In this document: positions 15,682-24,276 of the stretch, piece after piece
Layout: each line of letters begins with the position of its first letter
How positions within the stretch are numbered: the first letter of the stretch is position 1
Assembly: GCA_024275485.1 (NCBI GenBank)
Contig: JAJRZA010000086.1
Coordinates: 1-33,139 of the forward strand
Length of the DNA stretch: 33,139 nucleotides
Direction of reading: 5' to 3'
Source of the DNA: Candidatus Krumholzibacteriota bacterium
GTDB lineage: Bacteria > Krumholzibacteriota > Krumholzibacteriia > LZORAL124-64-63
Program-made: the position numbers and the translations under genes
Notes under the pieces: generated by a model
The model's database searches: none
Told to the model about the DNA's origin: nothing
The model's input: only the letters and a program-made list of their open reading frames with translations

Positions 15682-16197
15682 TCAGTTGAAGTTCACTGAA
15701 ATCCGGTAGCCGATGGTCTGGTTGTCACCCAGGATTGCGGTGGCTGCATCGACTGTGAGATCGGCGCCAATGTTCAAGGTGGAACTGGAATTTACCAGAA
15801 CCACTCCCACAAAAGTATTCGCACCCGCTTCATCTGCGGCACCGTCGATGTTGATCTGAAAATTGTCCAGGATCAACCCCGCCACCGGAGCATTTTCGAT
15901 CAAGGTGATGTCGTAGCCGCTGCCGGAGATGGCGTCAATGGTGAAGACCCCCTGGCTGACGTTGGTGGCATTGAAGGATAGAAAATCAGGATCCGTCAAT
16001 CCGCCGGATGTGGCCACGGTCAGGGTGCCAGTGTTCAGGGCCACATCTCCGAAGTTCAAGGCGGTGATTTCGGTTACAGTGATTCCTTCCACAATATCCA
16101 AAAGGGCTGATGTATCCAGGTCAACTGCTCCCGCTGGAAATGCCAATAAACCCGTGAATAGCAATATCATCAGTGTGGTCCTGGTTCTGGCAAACAT
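15682..16197 (-). CDS. Secreted DUF4402-type fibre subunit (third copy)
   Basis: The 171-residue protein has a cleavable signal peptide ending about FPAGA (residue 24). A short N-terminal strand of alternating hydrophobic residues follows (LLDIVEGITVTEI), then ALNFGDVALNTGTLTV, and the C-terminal motif GADLTVDAATAILG with final residues VNFN. The same landmarks occur in the products at 22645-23172 and 23403-23909, so the three are paralogues. DUF4402 proteins are all-beta secreted proteins of unknown function. Beside a chaperone and usher they are best read as pilin-like subunits, with the N-terminal strand as a possible donor strand; this is inference. AAGGAG seven bases upstream supports the ATG at 16197. 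The gene lies 244 bases downstream of the TPR/CBM9 gene, and its leader can form a CCGCAT-N6-ATGCGG hairpin. Confidence 0.75.
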   Translation of the reverse strand: MFARTRTTLMILLFTGLLAFPAGAVDLDTSALLDIVEGITVTEITALNFGDVALNTGTLTVATSGGLTDPDFLSFNATNVSQGVFTIDAISGSGYDITLIENAPVAGLILDNFQINIDGAADEAGANTFVGVVLVNSSSTLNIGADLTVDAATAILGDNQTIGYRISVNFN

Positions 16198-16441
16198 GTA
16201 GTGACTCCTTGCTGATTTGCCCGCATCCGCTCATGCGGAAGAGTTCTCGTTGCAAACCATGTAAGGAAAATCCGTACCATTAAATTCAGAGCGCCCCTAT
16301 GCGATGCAATGGGGAATCTTGAGGATCAATGGGAACTGGAGAAGAAGGGGGCGCTATGGGAAGGTGATTGGGGAAAGAGTTAGGAATCATGCAAAACCCG
16401 AGCCCACCACGACCCATGATGGGGCATTTTGCAACACGGGA
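16198..16441 (-). other. Intergenic region inside the chaperone-usher locus
   Basis: The 244-base gap separates the end of the TPR/CBM9-like gene from the third subunit gene. It contains an inverted repeat TGCAAAA (16390-16396) / TTTTGCA (16427-16433), a possible 3'-end stem-loop of the upstream operon with no clear T tract. A smaller hairpin, CCGCAT/ATGCGG, lies in the leader of the subunit gene. No convincing promoter was found. Confidence 0.4.
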
Positions 16442-18595
16442 TCAATGTATGGCGAGAAACCAACTGCTCAACCAGGCAGAGTCCAGGGCCTTTCGGTCTT
16501 GAAAAACCATTTTGATTTGGTAACCAAGTTCCTTCATGGTCGATTCAATCACAGGCAACCGATCTGAAGAAGACAGGGTTGAGACGATGGTGTAGGGACG
16601 ATGATTCAATCGGTTGCCCAGGGCTTCGTCCACACCGGCTGCGGAAAACTCCTCCATGTCCCGGTAGAGTTGATCACCATCCAGAAGGATTTCACGGCAA
16701 AGGTCCGGATTGAGCAGGCTGGCTTCAAGGGCCGCATCGGTTCCATTGCCAAGTCCAACCAGGGTGATGGTTTCCTGCCCAAACAACTCCTTGGCCCACT
16801 GCATGGCCAGCAGCGTTTCCTTGGCGGCCGTCTCGGTGGCAAGGCTGCTGTAACCATGGGATTGGGGAACCAGGACTATGGCATCGGTTTTCCCCTCAAG
16901 GGCTGAGCCAAGACTCTGGGCCAATTGGTCTTCGATGCCCGGTTCCGGGGGCAATACCATCAAAATTTGGAGATTCTCCTTTTTCTTGTACCCCACCGGC
17001 AGATGCATGGCGCAAAAACGCATGGTCATAACCCCGGAGGCGAATCCACCGCGGAAAAATCCCTGGTCAGGCAGACATGACAAGCCAGCTTCGCTCAATT
17101 CGATCAGGCGAACCACACGGTCATAAGCCTCGTGAAGATGAGACGCGCTGCTTTGGGGATGACGATTTTCAGCCTGCCTGGTCAGGGTGAACAGATAATA
17201 CTTGAGAGTGGATTGTTCGGCATTGCGCAGCTTGTGGACCCTCACGTTCAGGGAACCGAGCCAATCCCGTTGGAAGTTGTCGAACGGAAAGTCACGGGTA
17301 AATACCTGCCCGTCGGGGCCGGTCATTTCAGCCCGCAACAAGTATGACCCGGTGGGAAGATCCGCCAGATCCAGGGAGTAATTGAAAAAATTCAGTTCAA
17401 ATTCACAGGATGCCTTCTCCAAAACAGGAGTGCCCTCCATGGTGGCCGGATCGCCCAGGGGATGGATCGTCAAACGGCACTCGGCCTGCCCCTCGGCCCC
17501 GGACCAAAGAGCAAGTTGCAAACCCAGGGTTTCGCCCTCACACAATTGATCGTAAAGTCGGCCCCTCATCATGGGAGTGGATCGGTCACTGTCCAGGAAG
17601 AACACGGGGATGTATCGCCGCCAGGTGTTGGGCTGAAAGGTCATTTTCTTTTCGGGAATCAGGGAAAAGACAGGTTGAGTAGAGCCTTGGCCTCCACCAA
17701 AATACAGAATGTTCAAACCCATTTCCGGATCAAGTGATGGAGCGTAGGGTGTGAAAAATTCCCAGGGGATGGAGATCTTGTAAGTGGTTTGATGGGCCTT
17801 ACGGGTGATGACTGGTTTCAACTGGGGAACCGGCTGCAGCAGCACCTGGCCGTGTTTGCCAACCAACGTCGCTTCGGGATCGCCATCACGAGCAAAAAAT
17901 CCATAGGAATAATAGCGACGGGACTCGTAGTCATCAGGAGATACGGGATGGATCAGGTTGATCAACACTCCGCAACCATCCTGCCAAGGCGGCTTTTCCC
18001 CTGCGTAAGACGGATCTTCCACCGATAGGGTGATCAGCAGTTCATGGGCGTTGAAAGCCACCGTAACCTGGGGCGATGATGCCTTGATGGCGGAATCCTG
18101 TGGCTGGAGGGAAAGTTTCTGCCCGGCATAACCTTCGTCCAGATACAGGGCACGAGACTGAAAATCCTGGAGAAATTTTTCCTGGAAGCGGCCCACCATT
18201 TGGGCAAACCGGGGGTCATCCCGCAAAAGGTCCAGGTCCTTGTCCACCTCAATAAGACGGAAATTGGTGTATCCGTTTTCTAGGGCCCGCTGGAGATCTT
18301 CCATGGCCAATTCTTTTTGCTGAAGAAGGAGGTCCAGGCAAGTAAGGTTGTAGTGCATGGTGCCATCGGCGGGATTTTCCTGAAGGTAGGTGCGAAGAAC
18401 CCCCTGAGCCTCGGCAATTCGACCGGCCCGGGCAAACTGGACCATGCGCAGAATGACCTGATCACGATCCAGGGACACATCTTCGGTCTGAATCGCATAC
18501 GCCATGGAACCACCTCCCAACAAGGCCCACAACAAAACCGAAAGGATCACCGTTTTTAGGGAAAACAAATTGCGCGCACCTCTGATTTGGGACAC
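16442..18595 (-). CDS. Secreted TPR / CBM9-like / alpha-beta-hydrolase-fold protein of the usher operon
   Basis: The 717-residue product has a signal peptide (about residues 1-34, ending SMAYA) and TPR-like helical repeats (about 45-140, including GTMHYNLTCLDLLLQQKELA). A DOMON/CBM9-like beta-sandwich follows (about 165-335, with VTVAFNAHELLITLSVEDPS and FFARDGDPEATLVG). The C-terminal region (about 520-717) resembles a serine esterase/alpha-beta hydrolase, but the nucleophile elbow reads GLGNG at 614-618 with Gly in place of Ser, so it may be inactive. It starts (GTG) three bases after the usher stop, so it is almost certainly cotranscribed. CBM9-type domains bind sugars. A possible role is anchoring the fibre to a glycan or surface, or acting as tip or accessory protein. 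No closely similar named protein is recognised. Confidence 0.7.
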   Translation of the reverse strand: MSQIRGARNLFSLKTVILSVLLWALLGGGSMAYAIQTEDVSLDRDQVILRMVQFARAGRIAEAQGVLRTYLQENPADGTMHYNLTCLDLLLQQKELAMEDLQRALENGYTNFRLIEVDKDLDLLRDDPRFAQMVGRFQEKFLQDFQSRALYLDEGYAGQKLSLQPQDSAIKASSPQVTVAFNAHELLITLSVEDPSYAGEKPPWQDGCGVLINLIHPVSPDDYESRRYYSYGFFARDGDPEATLVGKHGQVLLQPVPQLKPVITRKAHQTTYKISIPWEFFTPYAPSLDPEMGLNILYFGGGQGSTQPVFSLIPEKKMTFQPNTWRRYIPVFFLDSDRSTPMMRGRLYDQLCEGETLGLQLALWSGAEGQAECRLTIHPLGDPATMEGTPVLEKASCEFELNFFNYSLDLADLPTGSYLLRAEMTGPDGQVFTRDFPFDNFQRDWLGSLNVRVHKLRNAEQSTLKYYLFTLTRQAENRHPQSSASHLHEAYDRVVRLIELSEAGLSCLPDQGFFRGGFASGVMTMRFCAMHLPVGYKKKENLQILMVLPPEPGIEDQLAQSLGSALEGKTDAIVLVPQSHGYSSLATETAAKETLLAMQWAKELFGQETITLVGLGNGTDAALEASLLNPDLCREILLDGDQLYRDMEEFSAAGVDEALGNRLNHRPYTIVSTLSSSDRLPVIESTMKELGYQIKMVFQDRKALDSAWLSSWFLAIH

Positions 18596-18598
18596 CGC

Positions 18599-21598
18599 TT
18601 ATGGAGCCGGATCATCCGGCCACAGAGAGTTACGGTACAATACTTCGAAGATGAGAGACAGAGTTAATTCCTTGTCGAACTCGGGATAGCCCTCGTCCAA
18701 ATGCAACCGAGCCGTCTGGGTCACCACGGGTGTTTCGGGCTCGGGTTCGGCGATGGTCTTGTCTCCAATGACAACTCCAGGGGTGGCCGGCTCAGCCGTT
18801 TCAAGCACTGCAATTTCGACTTTGTCTTCATCTTGCTCAACCACTTCAGGAACGATTGAGGCGATGACCGGCATTTCCGATTCAACGACATCCTTCCTCT
18901 GCAGAATAATATCCGGTCCAACGACAAAACCACCTTCGGCGGGAATCAGGAAAGGCACCGGCTCGGGGATTTCAAACCTGGTGGTGTTGACGGTGGCAGG
19001 AATGACGCCCAATCTGTATTCGCCCGGGAAAATTTCCGAGAAATAATAGTAGCCATCGAATTCCCCAACGCTGCTTTTTACGCGGTTTCCTTCACTGTCC
19101 AGGATTTCCAGTCCCACGTGGCGCACCGGTGCGTCCATCTCACCCGAGTCCAGGACCAGGCCCTCCATCTCTCCCACATAAGAGAAGGGGAAGTCCACAT
19201 CCACAAAGCTGCCCGGATGCCCCACAACGTTGACTCCCTCGGATATGGGAATCATGTAGGGGTCCGCCACGGTGGAAAGATCCAGTTTGATGGTCTGGGT
19301 TCGGTGCACCTGCAAGCCGGTCAAGAGAGCGACTCCATCGTCATTGGTTCGGATTTTCCGCCAGGCGGTGAGGCTCAGGAATCCCACACCGGGCAGGGGT
19401 TTGTCACCTTCGTCGAAAACCCGGTTTGCATTCATGTCGATGTAAGTCCGTACCGAAGCTGCGGAGCGGTTGGCCAGGCGCCGATACTGAACAGCGTAGC
19501 AACTGGATCGATTGTCCCGGGTCAGTGAGGTGCCGAGGGTCAGTCCGATGGCTGCTCCGCCGGCCTTGAAATAGCTGTAGTTCGCACCCAGGGAAAAATT
19601 ATCAAAAAAGACAGTCAAGTCGAGGCTGATGTTGTCGTTGCCGAATTCAGGTTTGAGGAAATGGGATCCCCGGCCAACGAATTGAAGCCTGTCGGTTTGG
19701 AACCAGTTCACCGAGGCCCCGGCAGAACGCACCCGTCCAGGGCTAATTTCGTAGTTCAAGTCACCACGCAGGGAGATGGGGCCCAGTTGGGTCCGGATCA
19801 ATTGAGTCCCCAACAATTCCTGGTCGCTCAGGATGTCGAACTCTCTCTCACGGTATCGCAGGCTATGAGAAAGCAGGAACCGGTTCACGTTGGCTGATAG
19901 GTGGAATTTCAACTCATTATCATGTTTCAGGCGGCTGTCTTCGAAGTGACGGTTGGTGGCTGACAGATTATAGAAGAGCGTTCCATTGGGAAGGCTCATC
20001 AGATTTCCACTGCTGCGCAAAAGGGTTTGGCGAGTCAGGTAGCTGAAACCATAGTAGGCTTCGGCCCTGTAATTGAAACTGGCCTTGTGTGAAGCGAACA
20101 GGTTCTGGTCCTGGAACCTGGCCCTGGCAGCCAAGGAATAGGCAGCTCCACCGCGCATACTCTTGGCCAAAATGGATTCCAGGTACACCCGGCCCAGGGA
20201 GTTGTGGCTGGTCAAACTGCTGAAGAGTTCTTGCCTACCTTCTACCTTCAATCGTGAAACGTTGGCTACCAGGGCATGCTTCGATGTCACGGCGTAACTC
20301 AATTCCAACTGCTGATTCCAGGCCTTGGCCAATACATAGTCCCGTGATGGCGGAGTTGTCAGCAGCCCCTTGCCTTCCTGCACAACGATGGCTTTGTATT
20401 TTAATTTTCCCACATCCGCCATTTCGGTGCTGATGTTGGAATTCTTGACAATTTCCCTGGTTTCACCCCGGGGTCCGTACAAGACCGTTCGGAAAATATT
20501 GTTGCCAAAAACCAGAGGCACATCCACAAAGAAGTATTGCCCCGACTCTCCGATGGTCTGGAAATCGTAGAGAGAACCGTTGATATACAATTCCGCTTCC
20601 CAGCCGGGAGGGGCATCGCCCTGAATTTCGGTGGTGTCGATTTCACGGGTGTGGCTGAGGTTCTGATTAGAAACCATCATCCCCAACCCCTGCTTGCTGG
20701 TGGAGATCAACGGGACCCGGGAAATGTAGAGATCACCGATTTCGTATTGGGTGGACGAAGCAGGTCCCAGCAGGCCGCCTTCCGGATTCCATCGTCCAGC
20801 CTTCAGCCGGGCAATGGTCTGACTATGGTCCTTGTTGCCCAGATGCGAGACGAAAAGACTGGTCGATAGTCCCGCCAGATCAGCATGGCTCTGCAGGGCC
20901 AATCGACGAGTGGGACTCTGCCGGCCGGCGAAGAAACTTGCCGTAGCATCCACCAGCGGATAACTCCACAGGCGGTAGGGGGCCAACTGCAAGGGATATT
21001 TTGCGGTGTCTTTGCCATGGCGTGACAGCCAGTAGCTGCGTTGCTCATCACGTTTGAGTCGGCTCTGGAAGGGAAGAATTTCGCGCGGCGTGATTTTGAC
21101 GTGCATACGCGAAAGGTTGATTTCCAGATCCACCGGCAGCCATTGTTCCATAATGGTAGATTGGATGTAGATATCGTTATTATCATAACCAATGAGGATC
21201 GGACCCAGAGGAGTGAGGTTGCCATTCCGGGAAATGGTTTGGGCCGGAAGATTCAGACTGAAGGGTCGGTCTTCGGTCACAATCCAACCTTGGGCGGTGC
21301 CGTTGACGGAATCGACCATGATGCCCAATTCCAGGATGGAACAGAGTTCACCCAAGGGCATCAGGACAACATCCTGGTGCTGGTAGGCGATCAATCCGTG
21401 CCCGGTACTCTTGGAGCCGATTCTCACTTCCAGAACCAGAAGATTTTCCTCATCAATTGGCAGGTATTGGGAGTCTGTCGGCTTGCTGCTGGGGAGTTCT
21501 GCCTGCTGGGCAAAAGACACCGACACCGGAACCATCAGGGTTCCGGTCAAAAGCAGGACGAACATCGCCCGGCTGATGAATGCCAGCCGGTGGATCAT
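18599..21598 (-). CDS. Usher-like outer-membrane protein of a non-classical chaperone-usher system
   Basis: The 999-residue protein has a signal peptide (about 1-30). An N-terminal domain follows (about 50-190: LLVLEVRIGSKSTGHGLIAY, then VVLMPLGELCSILELGI). The plug/middle region (about 325-390) carries the usher-like signatures PPGWEAELYINGSLYDFQ and GQYFFVDVPLVFGNNIF followed by LYGPRGE. A large beta-strand-rich barrel region extends to about residue 720. Beyond that are a Ca-binding-type loop DMNANRVFDEGDKPLPGVGF, two carboxypeptidase-regulatory-like/SdrB-like beta domains (about 740-880), and a Pro/Glu/Val-rich tail. Classical ushers are 800-880 residues and lack such a tail. Ushers form the outer-membrane pore through which chaperone-bound subunits are polymerised. 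The start codon overlaps the chaperone stop as ATGA, so translation is coupled. Confidence 0.8.
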   Translation of the reverse strand: MIHRLAFISRAMFVLLLTGTLMVPVSVSFAQQAELPSSKPTDSQYLPIDEENLLVLEVRIGSKSTGHGLIAYQHQDVVLMPLGELCSILELGIMVDSVNGTAQGWIVTEDRPFSLNLPAQTISRNGNLTPLGPILIGYDNNDIYIQSTIMEQWLPVDLEINLSRMHVKITPREILPFQSRLKRDEQRSYWLSRHGKDTAKYPLQLAPYRLWSYPLVDATASFFAGRQSPTRRLALQSHADLAGLSTSLFVSHLGNKDHSQTIARLKAGRWNPEGGLLGPASSTQYEIGDLYISRVPLISTSKQGLGMMVSNQNLSHTREIDTTEIQGDAPPGWEAELYINGSLYDFQTIGESGQYFFVDVPLVFGNNIFRTVLYGPRGETREIVKNSNISTEMADVGKLKYKAIVVQEGKGLLTTPPSRDYVLAKAWNQQLELSYAVTSKHALVANVSRLKVEGRQELFSSLTSHNSLGRVYLESILAKSMRGGAAYSLAARARFQDQNLFASHKASFNYRAEAYYGFSYLTRQTLLRSSGNLMSLPNGTLFYNLSATNRHFEDSRLKHDNELKFHLSANVNRFLLSHSLRYREREFDILSDQELLGTQLIRTQLGPISLRGDLNYEISPGRVRSAGASVNWFQTDRLQFVGRGSHFLKPEFGNDNISLDLTVFFDNFSLGANYSYFKAGGAAIGLTLGTSLTRDNRSSCYAVQYRRLANRSAASVRTYIDMNANRVFDEGDKPLPGVGFLSLTAWRKIRTNDDGVALLTGLQVHRTQTIKLDLSTVADPYMIPISEGVNVVGHPGSFVDVDFPFSYVGEMEGLVLDSGEMDAPVRHVGLEILDSEGNRVKSSVGEFDGYYYFSEIFPGEYRLGVIPATVNTTRFEIPEPVPFLIPAEGGFVVGPDIILQRKDVVESEMPVIASIVPEVVEQDEDKVEIAVLETAEPATPGVVIGDKTIAEPEPETPVVTQTARLHLDEGYPEFDKELTLSLIFEVLYRNSLWPDDPAP

Positions 21599-22488
21599 TG
21601 CAGTTGTTCTTGACCTTTACCCAATGGAATAGTCAATTCTGCAGCTTGATCGCCGTGCATATCTTCGGTTTCAGTGTATCGCACGATCAATTTCCCAGAG
21701 CTCAACATTTGCGCGTTGGCCTTTTTGAGGGTGATGATCCGTGTGCGCTTGGGAGTGGGAAAATACACAGCCAGTCCCCGGCCAAGGTGGAGGTGGGTCT
21801 CTTTGCCGTCGAGCCCCACATGCAAGACCTCAAGCTCGCCGTAAACTGACCGTTCGCCCCTACGGACGAGATCCACAGACAAAACCGGGTAGCTCGATTG
21901 GGGATGCTTAAGCTGGAGGCTGGGATTTGTAATTTTGATGGTGGCCTGGGGATTTCCCAAGCGCATCAAAATGGGAATCACCGTTTCAATGGTGGCAACG
22001 GCAGTGACCGAAAGTTTTCCTTCGGCAATCAGGGCCTCCTCATTTTCCAGATCCTTGAGACGGGGCGTCACCGGAATTGAACGAATTGCCAAATGAGTAC
22101 GGAATTCGATGTTTTCAGGAAAACCCCCCCGCGGACGTCGCGCCAAAAGACGGATCGTTTGGGATGTATACGGCGCGATGGTGACACGGCGTGGAGAAAA
22201 CCGAATAAGGTCGTCGGCAAAGTATTCGTCTTCATCTGCCTTATCCGCCACAACGATGGCCCCGGTTTCCAACATTCTCCTGTTGACCAGGGAGATCCGG
22301 TAGGTGGCCGTTTCCGAGGTGCGGTTGGTCAGGAAAACCGTGGCGGACCGGGTTCTTCCATCGAAAAGAACCCGCAATGGTGCTATGGAGACACCTTGAG
22401 CCAAGCTGCTCTGGACCAAGGGTCCGGCAAAAACCAAAGCAAGTACGGACACAATACACGCGGTGCAGAACCTTCTCAGGTGCATCAA
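21595..22488 (-). CDS. PapD-like periplasmic pilus chaperone
   Basis: The 297-residue product has a signal peptide (about 1-30, ending SSLAQG) and an immunoglobulin-like N-domain. Hallmarks of PapD-type chaperones are VSIAPLRVLFDGRTRSATVF at the start, LIRFSPRRVTIAPYTSQTIR (the conserved Pro-rich strand) and EFRTHLAIRSIP, the segment before the second domain. The C-domain is more divergent. At nearly 300 residues it is longer than typical FimC/PapD proteins (about 230-250). Such chaperones cap fibre subunits by donor-strand complementation in the periplasm and deliver them to the usher. GGGAGG lies seven bases upstream of the ATG at 22488. The usher gene overlaps the stop, and the subunit gene at 22645-23172 lies upstream on the same strand. 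Confidence 0.85.
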   Translation of the reverse strand: MMHLRRFCTACIVSVLALVFAGPLVQSSLAQGVSIAPLRVLFDGRTRSATVFLTNRTSETATYRISLVNRRMLETGAIVVADKADEDEYFADDLIRFSPRRVTIAPYTSQTIRLLARRPRGGFPENIEFRTHLAIRSIPVTPRLKDLENEEALIAEGKLSVTAVATIETVIPILMRLGNPQATIKITNPSLQLKHPQSSYPVLSVDLVRRGERSVYGELEVLHVGLDGKETHLHLGRGLAVYFPTPKRTRIITLKKANAQMLSSGKLIVRYTETEDMHGDQAAELTIPLGKGQEQLQ

Positions 22489-22644
22489 TTAACCTCCCAA
22501 TAGTGTAATCATTAACGACGCAAGGACTTAAACTATCCTGCGCCAGCACGTCACCAGGGAATAGGCAATTGGTGTGCCAAAACTACTATGCGGTTGGGAA
22601 GTAAACAGATACACGTGAAAGGTATCCCAAATGGGAAAGAAGTA

Positions 22645-23172
22645 TTAATTGTATGTGGAGGTGATGGTGAAGGAAACGCTCTGGCCACTGCCAACGGTGG
22701 CGGTGGCGGAATCGAGAGTGAGGGTTGCGCCAACGGTTAAAACCAAATTTCCACTGCCGTCTAGGGTGACTCCTATCAGCGGCAGATTGCCTTCACTTGA
22801 AATAAATGAAGCCAGGGTGAAACCATTGCTGGAACTGGTGCTTACGCTGATATCAACCAGGGTGCTTGGATCACCGGTTAGAGAGTAGATTCCCGAATAT
22901 GGCGACCCACCATAATGTATCAGACTCGGGTCAGAAGTAATGGAATCAGCCAGGCCGAGGGTGACGGTACCATCCTTGTCGGCGAGTTGACCGAAATCCA
23001 TCTGTTGATCAGTACTGATGCTCACCGCCACTGCCGGCTGGACCTCAGGTTCTCTATCTGGATTTGGCGCCGCCTTCCCAGTCGGAACCGGGAACACCAC
23101 CCCAGCCAAAAGCACAATGAGGCTGAACCAAACTGGCCCTCCCCAAGGATAAAATTTTACCAACAAGCCCAT
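22645..23172 (-). CDS. Secreted DUF4402-type fibre subunit (second copy)
   Basis: The 175-residue protein begins with an N-terminal signal segment (WFSLIVLLAGVVFPVPTGKA). After a Pro-rich spacer comes the strand AVAVSISTDQQMDFGQLADK. The C-terminal motif is GATLTLDSATATVG and the last residues are ITSTYN. It shares the FG motif, the LT-x-D-x-ATA motif and the final Asn with the two other copies, but is clearly diverged, with a longer spacer and a Ser/Gly-rich core. It is the first gene after the terminator at 23332-23370, about 156 bases upstream of the chaperone, and is probably a minor subunit or adaptor. The ATG at 23172 is chosen over a TTG at 23196 because GGGGAG lies nine bases upstream. 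Confidence 0.72.
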   Translation of the reverse strand: MGLLVKFYPWGGPVWFSLIVLLAGVVFPVPTGKAAPNPDREPEVQPAVAVSISTDQQMDFGQLADKDGTVTLGLADSITSDPSLIHYGGSPYSGIYSLTGDPSTLVDISVSTSSSNGFTLASFISSEGNLPLIGVTLDGSGNLVLTVGATLTLDSATATVGSGQSVSFTITSTYN

Positions 23173-23331
23173 GAGAACTTTCTCCCCACCCTTCAAAGCA
23201 AAATTCTTTTGCTATTGAGGGCCAGGCAGCAAAGTCGGCAACTGTTGTCATTGTTACATGTTACAGTGCATGGCCGACATCCCTGTCATTTTTGGTGATT
23301 TCTCAGGGGTAAGATTAGCAAATGATATGCC

Positions 23332-23370
23332 AAAATAAAAGGCGGGCAGGTTCTGAAAAGGAACCTGCCC
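23332..23370 (-). terminator. Rho-independent terminator of the first subunit gene
   Basis: GGGCAGGTTC (23344-23353) and GAACCTGCCC (23361-23370) form a perfect 10-bp stem with a 7-base loop. On the minus strand the stem is followed by a GCC and then a T-rich tail (TTTTATTTT, 23332-23340). It lies 33 bases after the stop of the 23403-23909 gene and should make that gene largely monocistronic, with partial read-through into the chaperone-usher genes. Confidence 0.9.
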
Positions 23371-23402
23371 ACCAATCACTGCTCGAAACCAAAAGGCTTG
23401 AA

Positions 23403-23909
23403 CTAGTTCAGCACGACATTCAGATTGTATCCCACGGTTGCGACACCAACCACGGCGGTAGCAGCGTCAACAGTCAGGGTGCAGCCAATATTCCAGGTGT
23501 CGGTACCGGCAACCTGAGTAATGGCGGTGATGTCCAGTTCGTCGGTGGTTCCACCATCGAGGGAAACGACGAAAGTAGCCAGAGCCAGGCCGTCAGCGGC
23601 ATCAGTGTCGGAAAAAGTGGCATTCAGGGTAGCGCCAATGATACTGGTGACCGAGAAAACTGCGGGACTGTAGCCGGTAGGATCATAAGAGATACTTGAG
23701 GCATCGACCATGGCAGTGGTAGGATCGCTGGCCAGCACCAAGGCACCATTGAAATCGGCAACTTGGCCAAAATCCATGCCCGTTGTCTGGGTTACATTGA
23801 TACCCTCAACAACTTCAACAGCGGCGGTTGTAGGAAGGTCAAAAGCAAATGCACTTGTGGCTGTCAGTGCGACAACGGCCAAGACTGTGAGTGTTTTAAG
23901 GTTCTTCAT
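23403..23909 (-). CDS. Secreted DUF4402-type fibre subunit (first copy, probable major subunit)
   Basis: The 168-residue product has a clear Sec signal peptide ending ATSAFAF, then the hydrophobic-alternating strand AAVEVVEGINVTQTTGMDFG. The beta-rich body ends in CTLTVDAATAVVG and NLNVVLN. The landmarks match the other two copies; the segment VVEGINVTQT is especially close to the third copy (IVEGITVTEI). AAAAGGAG six bases upstream is the best ribosome binding site of the locus. With its own strong terminator and a possible promoter at 23947-23973, this looks like the most highly expressed subunit, as for a major fibre protein. Only one Cys is present, so an intramolecular disulfide like that of FimA is absent. 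Confidence 0.78.
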   Translation of the reverse strand: MKNLKTLTVLAVVALTATSAFAFDLPTTAAVEVVEGINVTQTTGMDFGQVADFNGALVLASDPTTAMVDASSISYDPTGYSPAVFSVTSIIGATLNATFSDTDAADGLALATFVVSLDGGTTDELDITAITQVAGTDTWNIGCTLTVDAATAVVGVATVGYNLNVVLN

Positions 23910-24276
23910 CGCTAACTCCTTTTCAAACAGTGACGGTTTTCAATCCATTGTAAACCCAAATGGGCCGCCTCAATTCTGTTGAGGGCTGAGGTTGTAATCG
24001 GAAGAGAATTGATGGGCTTTAATGTTTTTTAATTTTTTTTCCGAGATGGAGCCGTCACAAAATAATCGATCCCACGCACAAAGATCCATAAGTTCCCATC
24101 AGGGCGTGGGAAACCCCCTGCGAATCACTGGACTTTCTCTCCCGGGCAGTAATTTGAGAGGACGGATTGTGGGCCTGTGGGGTGGGTTTACATCCGATGG
24201 CTCCCCGTGGTATACTTATGTTTCTCATGGTCCATTGAAAAAATCAGGTTGATCTCAAAATTCCCAGGTTGGTTTC
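23910..24276. promoter_or_regulatory. Divergent intergenic region with candidate promoters on both strands
   Basis: For the plus-strand gene at 24277, TTTACA (24187-24192) and TATACT (24211-24216) are spaced 18 bases apart and form a good sigma-70-type promoter. For the minus-strand subunit gene, TACAAT (23952-23947) with TTGAGG (23973-23968) at 15 bases is a weaker candidate. The 10-mer CCCAAATGGG at 23955-23964 overlaps the latter and occurs again at 22626-22635, next to the second subunit gene. A T-rich stretch lies at 24020-24050; nothing else is recognised. Confidence 0.45.
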
